Origin: Streptomyces fradiae
GTDB taxonomy: Bacteria > Actinomycetota > Actinomycetes > Streptomycetales > Streptomycetaceae
Assembly (NCBI RefSeq): GCF_041270065.1
Contig: NZ_CP065958.1
Span: 3,348,001 to 3,412,000, forward strand
DNA length: 64,000 nt
Reading direction: 5' to 3'
The translations under genes and the position numbers were made by a program. The notes below the pieces were generated by a model. The model was not told the DNA's origin and searched no databases. It saw only the letters and a list, made by a program, of their open reading frames with translations. Shown here one piece after another: positions 58,113 to 64,000 of this stretch. Position 1 is the stretch's first letter. Every line of letters starts with the position of its first letter.

Positions 58113-58676
58113 TCACTGGTAGAGCTGCGCGAAGCCGCGCAGGATCTCCATGCCGTCGCTGCGGAACTCCAGGTGCGCCTGGGCGCCGAAGATCCGGCCG
58201 TCCTCGGAGCGCATGAACTCCACGGGGGCGTGCTCGGAGCGGCCGATGGAGCGGAAGCCCTCCGGCGCCTCCTGGAGGTACAGGGTGTGCCGGTGGAAGA
58301 CCGTCACGGTCGGCTTCACGTACTCGAAGAGCGGCTCGGTCTTGTCGACCTGCACCTCGTAGCCGCCGACGCGCGACTCCCCTTCCTCCAGGCGGCCGCC
58401 GGCCGAGACCGCGATCAGCTGCATGCCGCCGCAGATCGCGAAGACCGGGACGTCGGCGCCCATGACGAGGTCGACGAGCGGCTTGTAGAAGTCCTGGTCG
58501 TAGGCCCGCACCTTGGTGCCGCTGAGCACGATGGCCTGGTAGCGGCCGCCGAGCGTGGCGGGTACGGAGGCGGCGTCGACGGCCTCGGTGTCGGAGCCCA
58601 GGTCCTCGAAGCGCTTGCGCAGCTGCGGGAGGGACAGGGTTCCGTTGTTGACGACTAGGACACGGGATTTCGCCAC
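58113..58676 (-). CDS. class I glutamine amidotransferase-like protein
   Basis: 187 residues. VFAICGGMQLIA carries the nucleophilic Cys. His and Glu appear as GAQAHLEF, with HxE where amidotransferases have HPE. It stands alone without a synthase domain. The family includes gamma-glutamyl hydrolases such as PuuD, so cleavage at a gamma-glutamyl bond is possible. GTG 58676 has GAGGAG seven bases upstream. It lies 11 bp after lysZ. Its place in a LysW operon without LysK suggests release or C-terminal editing of LysW; this is inference. Confidence 0.88.
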   Translation of the reverse strand: MAKSRVLVVNNGTLSLPQLRKRFEDLGSDTEAVDAASVPATLGGRYQAIVLSGTKVRAYDQDFYKPLVDLVMGADVPVFAICGGMQLIAVSAGGRLEEGESRVGGYEVQVDKTEPLFEYVKPTVTVFHRHTLYLQEAPEGFRSIGRSEHAPVEFMRSEDGRIFGAQAHLEFRSDGMEILRGFAQLYQ

Positions 58677-58687
58677 GTGCTCGCTCC

Positions 58688-59506
58688 TCAGGTTCGCGTG
58701 ATGACGGTGCCGGTACGGGCCGCGAGCAGGTCCGTGGTGGCCGCGCTGCCGATGAAGACGCGCTCCACGCCCCGCTCCAGGGCCTCGCCGGCGGCCCGCA
58801 GCTTCTTGCGCATGCCGCCGGTGGCGCCCTTGTCGCGGAACGCGGCGGCCGCCTCGGCGCTGATCTCCCGTACCGGTTCGCCGTCGATCAGCAGATGGGC
58901 GACGTCGGTGACCAGGACCAGGTCGGTGGCGCCGGCGGCGCCCGCGATGGCGGCGGCGGCCCGGTCGGCGTCGGTGTTGACCTCCTGGCCGGCCGGCCCC
59001 TGGGCGAGCGGGGTGACGAGGTAGGCGTGGCCGGCCTGGAGGTTCTTCAGGGGCGCCGGGTCGACGCCGGTGATCGGGCCGACCAGGTTCTCCAGTTCGA
59101 CCAGCTTCTTGTCGCGCCACCACCAGCGCTCGCCCTCGCCGGCCCGGACCAGGCCGTCGCTGCCGAGCAGCCGTTCCGCGGTGATGCCGCGGTCGGCGAG
59201 CCGGGCGAAGACGTCCTCGGCCATGGCCGCGCTGACGGTCTTGATGTCGGCGATGACCTCGGGCGTGGTCCAGCGGCTCTGGTTGCCGTAGCGGTCGCGC
59301 AGGATCGCCGACGGGTCGGTGTAGCGGCGCGGGTCGAGCCGCTTGAGCGGCTTGGACCAGCCGTGCACGAGGATCAGCGGGTGTTCCCGGCCGTGCGCGG
59401 CCAGGTCGTCCCACCAGCTGCCGTCGAGGTCGTCCAGGCAGCTGCCGCCGAGCTTGACGACGGTCGGCGTCTGCGTCGGCGTGGGGTTCTGCTGCGTCTC
59501 GCTCAT
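58688..59506 (-). CDS. lysZ: LysZ-like [amino-group carrier protein] kinase
   Basis: 272 residues of the amino-acid kinase family. VVKLGGSCLDD at the start, ILVHGWSKPLK, and NTDADRAAAAIAGA near the ATP site. In the LysW pathway it phosphorylates the distal carboxylate of the carrier-bound amino acid. An N-terminal TPTQTPT tail is unusual. It overlaps lysY by ATGA. Confidence 0.85.
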   Translation of the reverse strand: MSETQQNPTPTQTPTVVKLGGSCLDDLDGSWWDDLAAHGREHPLILVHGWSKPLKRLDPRRYTDPSAILRDRYGNQSRWTTPEVIADIKTVSAAMAEDVFARLADRGITAERLLGSDGLVRAGEGERWWWRDKKLVELENLVGPITGVDPAPLKNLQAGHAYLVTPLAQGPAGQEVNTDADRAAAAIAGAAGATDLVLVTDVAHLLIDGEPVREISAEAAAAFRDKGATGGMRKKLRAAGEALERGVERVFIGSAATTDLLAARTGTVITRT

Positions 59507-60558
59507 GCGGGCATCACCGGCTGCATGGTCAGGCCCGACTCCTCGGGCAGCCCGAAGCGGATGTTCGCGGCCTGCACGGCCTGGCCGGCGGCGCCCTTGA
59601 TGAGGTTGTCCAGGGCGGCGAGGACGACGATCCGGTCGCCCTCCTCGTCCTTCAGGACGGTCACGTCGCAGAAGTTGGAGCCGAGGACGGCCTGCGGGTC
59701 GGGCACCGGGATCAGCGTCTCGTTGTTGCGGCGCACCCGGACGAAGCGCTCGCCCTTGTAGAAGCGGGTGTACGCGCGCTGCAGCTCGCGCTGGTCGACC
59801 TGCTCGTCGGTGAACACGTACGAGCTGGTCAGCAGCCCGCGGACGTGCGAGACGCCGTACGCGGACATCGTCAGGGAGTCGATGCTCCCCTTCTTGGCGC
59901 GCTCCAGGAAGTCGCCGACCTCGGCCGCGTGCCGGTGCCCGGTGGGGGCGTACGGGGCGATGGCCCCGCTGCGGAACGGGTGCAGGTCCGAGGTGCGCAG
60001 CTGGAGGCCGCCGCCGCTGGAGCCGCTCTTGCCGTCGACCACGACGGTCTTCAGGTCGAGCCCGAGGCCGAGGGTCAGCGGCGCCAGGCTCAGGGTGAGC
60101 GCGGTGGCGTAGCAGCCCGGCATCGAGATCAGCGAGGCTTCCTTGAGCTGGTCGCGGACGAGCTCCGGCACGCCGTACACGAAGCGGTCGGCGAGGTCGG
60201 CGCGCCGGTCCACCTTCGGGTACCAGCGGTCGTGGCGCTCGGGGGTGGCGATGCGGAAGGCGCCGCTGAGGTCGACGATCGCGGGGACCTTGTCGACCAG
60301 CTGCTCGGCCAGGCGGTTGGAGACGGGGGCCGGGGTGGCCAGGAAGAGGACGTCGACCTGGTCGGCGACCTCCTCGGTGACGGGCTGCACGGTGAGCCCG
60401 AGGTCGATGCGCAGGTTGGCGTGCAGTTCGGCCGGGCGCCGGCCGATGTTGGAGGAACCGCCGAGGAAGGTCAGTTCCATGTCGGGGTGCTGGGTGATCA
60501 GTCTGATCAGATCGCCGCCGGCGAGCCCGGAGGCTCCGACGACTCCTGCCCGGATCAT
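59503..60558 (-). CDS. lysY: LysY/ArgC-like carrier-bound phosphate reductase
   Basis: 351 residues. GVVGASGLAGGDLIRLI binds NADPH, and MPGCYATALTLSLAPL carries the catalytic Cys. The pattern DGKSGSSGGG and HRHAAEV is that of ArgC/LysY. It reduces the acyl phosphate made by LysZ to a semialdehyde. It overlaps lysX (ATGA) and lysZ (ATGA). Confidence 0.93.
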   Translation of the reverse strand: MIRAGVVGASGLAGGDLIRLITQHPDMELTFLGGSSNIGRRPAELHANLRIDLGLTVQPVTEEVADQVDVLFLATPAPVSNRLAEQLVDKVPAIVDLSGAFRIATPERHDRWYPKVDRRADLADRFVYGVPELVRDQLKEASLISMPGCYATALTLSLAPLTLGLGLDLKTVVVDGKSGSSGGGLQLRTSDLHPFRSGAIAPYAPTGHRHAAEVGDFLERAKKGSIDSLTMSAYGVSHVRGLLTSSYVFTDEQVDQRELQRAYTRFYKGERFVRVRRNNETLIPVPDPQAVLGSNFCDVTVLKDEEGDRIVVLAALDNLIKGAAGQAVQAANIRFGLPEESGLTMQPVMPA

Positions 60559-61406
60559 GCGAGTAACTCCTGCACGTACTGGACGATGGCGGAGGGGATG
60601 TCCGCTGCGGTGGTGGAGGCCACGCCGCGGAAGGCGGGGGCGTGGTTGACCTCGTTGACGACGAGGCCGTCCTCGGTGCGGAACAGGTCGATGCCGTAGA
60701 TGCCCGGGCCGAGTTCGGCGACCACGGCGTCCACGATCTTCACGACGTCGGGGTCGTGCGCGATGGCGGTGCTGCTGTTGCCGAGGGCCGCGTTGCTGCG
60801 CCAGTCGGTGCCGGCGCTGGCGAACTCGGCGGCGGCGACGATCTCGCTGCCCGCGACCAGGCAGCGCACGGAGCTGCCGCCGGCCAGGAACGGCTCGACC
60901 AGGCAGGCCTGTTCGAAGGCGTGGCCCAGGTCCTCGACGTAGTCGTAGACGGAGTGGGCGGTGTCGGTGTGCCGGATCAGGGTGACCCGCTTGCCCATGC
61001 CGCCGAAGATCGGCTTGAGGACGACCGGGACGCCGAGCTCGTCGAGGGCCTTGGCGAAGTCCTTGCGGGACAGCACGAGCCGGAAGTCCGGGACCGGGAT
61101 GCTCGCGGCCCGCAGCACGGCCCGCAGGACCGCCTTGTTCTCGCAGGCGTTGATGGCCCGGGCGGAGTTGAGGACCGGGATCCCGGCCTCCTCGGCGAGG
61201 GTGGCGACCAGGCCGCCGCGGGTGTAGCTGCGGCTGCGGACCAGGAGGGCGTCGTACGCGTTGACCGACGGGGCGTCGGCGCCGCCGAGGCACAGCGACT
61301 CGTCGTTGACCCAGTCGACCTCGACCCCGAGGCCGGGGCCGAGCTCGATCAGCTTGCGTTCCTCCCAGCCGATCCGGTCGGCGACGACCGCGACCTTCTT
61401 GGTCAT
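60555..61406 (-). CDS. lysX: LysX-like ligase loading an amino acid on LysW
   Basis: 283 residues, ATP-grasp. VLKPIFGGMGKRVTLIRH in the nucleotide-binding part, CLVEPFLAGGSSVRCLV, DLFRTEDGLVVNEVNHAPAFRG at the metal and substrate site. LysX forms an isopeptide between the amino group of glutamate or aminoadipate and the carrier's C-terminal Glu. The NEVNHAPAF segment differs from both lysine- and arginine-type patterns I remember. One base separates it from LysW. Confidence 0.92.
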   Translation of the reverse strand: MTKKVAVVADRIGWEERKLIELGPGLGVEVDWVNDESLCLGGADAPSVNAYDALLVRSRSYTRGGLVATLAEEAGIPVLNSARAINACENKAVLRAVLRAASIPVPDFRLVLSRKDFAKALDELGVPVVLKPIFGGMGKRVTLIRHTDTAHSVYDYVEDLGHAFEQACLVEPFLAGGSSVRCLVAGSEIVAAAEFASAGTDWRSNAALGNSSTAIAHDPDVVKIVDAVVAELGPGIYGIDLFRTEDGLVVNEVNHAPAFRGVASTTAADIPSAIVQYVQELLA

Positions 61407-61407
61407 C

Positions 61408-61596
61408 TCACTGACCCCAGTCGCGGAGGGTGACCTCGACCATCTCGAGGCTGAGCACGCCGTCCCGGACGTCCTCGACGCGCAGGGTCAGCATGCACTC
61501 GGGGCAGGCGAGGGTCTCGCCGGTGACCATCGGCGGCACGGTCAGGTCGGTCTCGCACTCGGGGCAGACGCCGGTCACGGTGGTGGCGGTGGACAT
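61408..61596 (-). CDS. lysW: LysW-like amino-group carrier protein with C-terminal Gln
   Basis: 62 residues. Two zinc-binding pairs, GVCPECETDL and LACPECMLTLRV, then an acidic tail ending LRDWGQ. LysW proteins normally end EDWGE, and the last Glu side chain is the attachment point for the amino acid. Here the last codon is CAG (Gln), directly before TGA. This is the key oddity of the cluster. ATG 61596 has GGAG seven bases upstream; an upstream ATG at 61620 adds eight residues. Confidence 0.9.
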   Translation of the reverse strand: MSTATTVTGVCPECETDLTVPPMVTGETLACPECMLTLRVEDVRDGVLSLEMVEVTLRDWGQ

Positions 61597-61620
61597 GAGT
61601 GAACTCCAGTGGTTTGTCAT

Positions 61621-61737
61621 GGCTGGTGCGGTACGCGTGGGGGGGGTGGTGCGGTACGCGTGGGGGTGTGCGGTGCGCGTGGGGGAGGTGGTGCGGTGTG
61701 AGGTTCTGCGGTGGGGGGGTCTGCGGTGTGCGGGGGA
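61621..61737 (-). repeat. C-rich, G-poor tandem repeat between the synthase and lysW
   Basis: About 117 bp lies between two genes. The transcript repeats CCCCCACGCGTACCGCACC three times with drift and contains few G residues elsewhere. Such C-rich, unstructured RNA is the usual form of a Rho-loading site and could set polarity between the first gene and the carrier. No ORF is credible. Confidence 0.6.
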
Positions 61738-62889
61738 TCAGGCGGCCTGGAAGTCGACGGCGGCCTTGCGGATCGCGTCCCGGTCCATGACCGGTCCGCC
61801 CGCGCGCTCCTGACGCTCGATCAGCCACGGGGTGAAGATCTCGACGTCGACGAAGACGCCGGACTCGGCGAGCGCCCACTTCACGAGGGCCGGGGTGAGG
61901 CGGGTGCGGACGCGCACCTCGCGGGCGTTGCCGACGAGTTCGGCCGGCAGCGTCTCGTACGCCTCGGGGTGGGTGAGCTGGCCCGGGAGCTCGTACGCGA
62001 AGGCGTGCGGCGTGGTCGGGCCGGACTGGAAGGCCTCGCCGAGGCCGGCGCCCTTGAGGGCGATCCGGGACAGTTCGGTGAGGTGGCTCAGGTCGAACCG
62101 GGTGTCGCCGTGGATCACCCGCAGGGAGGTGAGCAGTTCGGCGAGCGGGGCGTTGCCGCCGCGCTCCCCGATGCCGCCGACGGTCGCGGAGATCCACTGG
62201 GCGCCGGCGCGGACCGCGGCGAGCGAGTTGGCGACGGCCATGCCCAGCATGTTGTGCGAGTGGATCTCGATCTCGGAGCCGTCGATCGCGGTGAGGTCGC
62301 CGATCACGTCCTCCATCTGCCACGGCGAGAGGTACGCGACGGTCTCGGCGAGCCGGAAGCGGTCGGCGCCGGCCTCGAAGCCCGCGGTGACGTACGGGAC
62401 GAGCCGCTCGGCCGGGGTGCGCGCACCGTCCTCGCCGCTGAAGGTGACGTGGAAGCCGCGCTCCTTGGCCTGCGAGACCGCGGACTTGGCAAGGGTGTTG
62501 AGGAACTTGGCGCTGGGCGAGCCGAGCTTGAGCCGGGCGTGCTGCTCGGAGGTGGGGATGGAGTACATGATGTGCTTCACGCCGAGCCGCTCGGCCTCGT
62601 CGAGGGCCTTGGCGACCTGCTGGCGGTCCCGGACGACCACGAGCGTCATGCTGCGCTCGGGGCCGACGGTCTCGTGGGTGGCCAGGATGAGGTCGGCGTC
62701 CTTGGAGCCGGGGCCGGCCACCATGCCGACCTCGACCAGCTCGACGCCGGTCTTCACCAGCAGGTCCGCGATGGCCGCGGCGTCCTTGGGGCCGAATTCG
62801 ACGCCCGCCATGTGCGCGCTGTCGCGCAGCGTCGCATCGGAAATGCGGGGCCTTATCGGGGGGTTTTCCTCGCGTCCTGTCTTCGGCAT
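61738..62889 (-). CDS. homocitrate synthase/isopropylmalate synthase-like enzyme
   Basis: 383 residues of the DRE-TIM family. ISDATLRDSAH (catalytic Arg-Asp), metal motif EIHSHNMLGMAVANSLAAVRAGA and TVGGIGERGGNAPL. These match 2-oxo-acid/acetyl-CoA condensing enzymes more than HMG-CoA lyase. The C-terminal regulatory domain of IpmS is absent. First gene of the run; ATG 62889 with GGAGGA seven bases upstream. Product could be a homocitrate-like precursor of the carrier-bound amino acid. Confidence 0.88.
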   Translation of the reverse strand: MPKTGREENPPIRPRISDATLRDSAHMAGVEFGPKDAAAIADLLVKTGVELVEVGMVAGPGSKDADLILATHETVGPERSMTLVVVRDRQQVAKALDEAERLGVKHIMYSIPTSEQHARLKLGSPSAKFLNTLAKSAVSQAKERGFHVTFSGEDGARTPAERLVPYVTAGFEAGADRFRLAETVAYLSPWQMEDVIGDLTAIDGSEIEIHSHNMLGMAVANSLAAVRAGAQWISATVGGIGERGGNAPLAELLTSLRVIHGDTRFDLSHLTELSRIALKGAGLGEAFQSGPTTPHAFAYELPGQLTHPEAYETLPAELVGNAREVRVRTRLTPALVKWALAESGVFVDVEIFTPWLIERQERAGGPVMDRDAIRKAAVDFQAA

Positions 62890-62973
62890 TGCGTTTTCCT
62901 CCGTCGGTATCCGTGGATATCCCGTCGAAGCGCGGAGCGCCTTTCCGCGCTGCGCCTTTCCGCGCCGGTGACC

Positions 62974-63003
62974 ATCCTGTACGCCCCGCTCCTGGCCGGA
63001 CAA
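62974..63003 (-). promoter_or_regulatory. promoter for the LysW operon
   Basis: On the minus strand TTGTCC (62998-63003), 18-bp spacer, CAGGAT (62974-62979). It lies about 85 bp before the first ATG and 9 bp downstream of the 10-bp repeats, so it suits an activated promoter. Confidence 0.45.
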
Positions 63004-63012
63004 CGCTTCTTG

Positions 63013-63052
63013 TGTCGGAGCTTGTCAAGGAGTGTCAGCGAACGTCATCGGC
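63013..63052. promoter_or_regulatory. four 10-bp direct repeats, operator of the LysW operon
   Basis: TGTC occurs at 63013, 63023, 63033 and CGTC at 63043, exactly every 10 bp, in TGTCGGAGCT, TGTCAAGGAG, TGTCAGCGAA, CGTCATCGGC. This is a one-face tandem array, as used by OmpR-type activators. An almost identical two-unit version is at 48571, before the racemase-like gene. Confidence 0.65.
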
Positions 63053-63130
63053 CGTGAATACCATGCGGCCCCGGTGAACAAAGCCGCACATGGGAGCGTC
63101 TTTTCCGCGCTGCTGTCCGTGCTGTCTGCG

Positions 63131-63844
63131 CTATCCGCGGCCGAGCCGATAGCCGACCCCGTGGACGGTGATGATCCATTTTTCGCCGAGTTTCGCGCGC
63201 AGATTGCTGACATGGGTGTCGATGGTGCGGCTGGAAGCCGCCCACGCGGTGTCCCACACGCGGGTCATCAGCTCCTTGCGCGACAGGACGGTCTTGGGGT
63301 CCGCGGCGAGGGTGTGCAGCAGGTCGAACTCCTTGGCGGTGAGCTCCACCGGCCGTCCGTCCAGGCTGACTTCGCGGGTGATGTTGTCGATGTGCAGCGG
63401 GCTGAGGGAGATGGTGTGCGAGGCCGGCGGCCGGGGGTGCGCCCGGCGCAGTACGGCCTCGACGCGGGCGAGCATCTCGCGCGGCCCGCACGAGGCGACG
63501 ACGCAGTCGTCCGCGCCGGCCTTCAGGGCGAGGACCCGGTCCAGTTCGGTGTCGCGGGTGGCGATGGAGATGATCGGCTTGTCCCCGGTGCGGCGGATCA
63601 GCCGGCAGACCTCCAGGCCGTCGATGTCGGGTAAGTCGAGATCGAGCAGGACCATGTCGGACCGCTGGTGCACCGCGAGGGCCTGCTCCCCGGTGCCGAC
63701 GCTGCTCGCGGCGTACCCCTGCCGCTGCAGATCGCGGACCCGCGCCTCGGCGGCGGTGGTGTCGCCCTCGACCACGAGGACGGAGACCGGCTGGGCCGCG
63801 ACGGCCCCTTCGGTACGCGGTCTCTGAGCTGCCATCCAAGTCAT
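63131..63844 (-). CDS. atypical OmpR-family response regulator, cluster regulator
   Basis: 237 residues. Receiver domain: the N-terminal acidic pair is VVEGD rather than VVDDD, the phosphate-accepting Asp is in VLLDLDLPDIDG, and the usual KPF lysine is replaced (CVVASCGPREML). The C-terminal winged helix has VELTAKEFDLLHTLAADP and SRTIDTHVSNLRAKL. With the Lys and one acidic residue lost it likely works without a kinase, like JadR1-type atypical regulators, and no kinase gene is present. ATG 63844 or 63835. It presumably binds the 10-bp repeats just downstream. Confidence 0.85.
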   Translation of the reverse strand: MTWMAAQRPRTEGAVAAQPVSVLVVEGDTTAAEARVRDLQRQGYAASSVGTGEQALAVHQRSDMVLLDLDLPDIDGLEVCRLIRRTGDKPIISIATRDTELDRVLALKAGADDCVVASCGPREMLARVEAVLRRAHPRPPASHTISLSPLHIDNITREVSLDGRPVELTAKEFDLLHTLAADPKTVLSRKELMTRVWDTAWAASSRTIDTHVSNLRAKLGEKWIITVHGVGYRLGRG

Positions 63845-64000
63845 TGCTCCCCCGTTCGTAGCCGGTGGGACGTGGGCACCACCCACTCCCGAGCCCCGTG
63901 GCAGTGGCTTCCGCCCGGACCTGTCCGACCAGGCCCGGATGCAAACATACACTCAAGTCCATTTCCGGGCCAGAGTCCATGTTTATATGCGAGGGTATAC
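63845..64000. other. leader of the regulator gene at the window edge
   Basis: No gene is seen. The minus strand holds two ATGGACT copies about 20 bp apart (in AACATGGACTC and AAATGGACTTG) and an AT-rich patch near 63980, suitable as a promoter region for the regulator. Confidence 0.4.

Noticed and set aside
61408..61596. LysW operon as the organism's lysine pathway
   Set aside because: Streptomycetes use the diaminopimelate route, and the surrounding ligase, FAH-like, MFS and regulator genes point to specialised metabolism.

Overview
The window is high-GC actinobacterial DNA and almost certainly a Streptomyces chromosome. Codon third positions are G/C, starts are often GTG or TTG, Shine-Dalgarno sites are GGAGG-like, and it carries the System II cytochrome c genes next to hemL, a class I lysyl-tRNA synthetase beside argS, and paired DUF3558 lipoproteins. 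No tRNA, rRNA, CRISPR array, transposase or integrase was recognised. Coordinates were read by hand; family names come from motifs, not from searches.

Layout. 0-3.7 kb: an ECF41-type sigma factor with its fused SnoaL-like domain, a divergent membrane-protein/EamA pair behind an ECF41-like promoter, a flavin monooxygenase and a VOC protein. 3.76-7.0 kb: a non-coding repeat island. Two 226-bp inverted repeats (about 97% identical) enclose six ~93-bp modules, three per orientation, and one VOC gene; a second direct-repeat array follows. 7-13.5 kb: a secreted protein, a flavin reductase/cytosine deaminase/2OG-oxygenase operon, and a two-gene P-loop NTPase plus membrane-anchored binding-protein system. 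13.5-22 kb: conserved housekeeping (ccsB, resB, ccdA, a TlpA/ResA lipoprotein, a histidine phosphatase, hemL). 23-26.9 kb: a 984-residue protein with a kinase/APH-like C-terminus and a membrane-tethered Nudix protein, a candidate immune or conflict module. 27-39 kb: ordinary transport, regulatory and metabolic genes, including a TetR/flavin-monooxygenase pair with a clear operator array. 39-41.3 kb: a free-standing LAGLIDADG endonuclease beside an rtcB gene of mosaic codon use. 41.4-48.5 kb: DUF3558 lipoproteins, a DUF2637 protein, lysS and argS, with three DnaA boxes between the synthetase genes.

48.6-63.9 kb: a candidate biosynthetic gene cluster built on an amino-group carrier protein (LysW type). 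One ten-gene minus-strand run encodes a homocitrate-synthase-like enzyme, LysW, LysX, LysY, LysZ, a class I glutamine-amidotransferase-like protein, a Glu/Leu-type dehydrogenase, an adenylate-forming ligase, a PLP aminotransferase and a fumarylacetoacetase-family protein. Flanking it are a MerR regulator, two promoters that look like MerR targets (an MFS exporter and an SDR), an Asp/Glu-racemase-like/SDR pair, and an atypical OmpR-type regulator. The carrier ends in Trp-Gly-Gln rather than the usual Trp-Gly-Glu. A 10-bp-phased operator shared by the two outer edges suggests the cluster spans about 48.57-63.84 kb.

How the cluster may work (inference): the homocitrate-synthase-like enzyme, dehydrogenase and aminotransferase supply an amino acid; LysX loads it on LysW; LysZ and LysY reduce it to a carrier-bound semialdehyde. 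No LysK-type releasing peptidase is present, so the amidotransferase-like protein is a candidate for release or for maturing the odd C-terminus.
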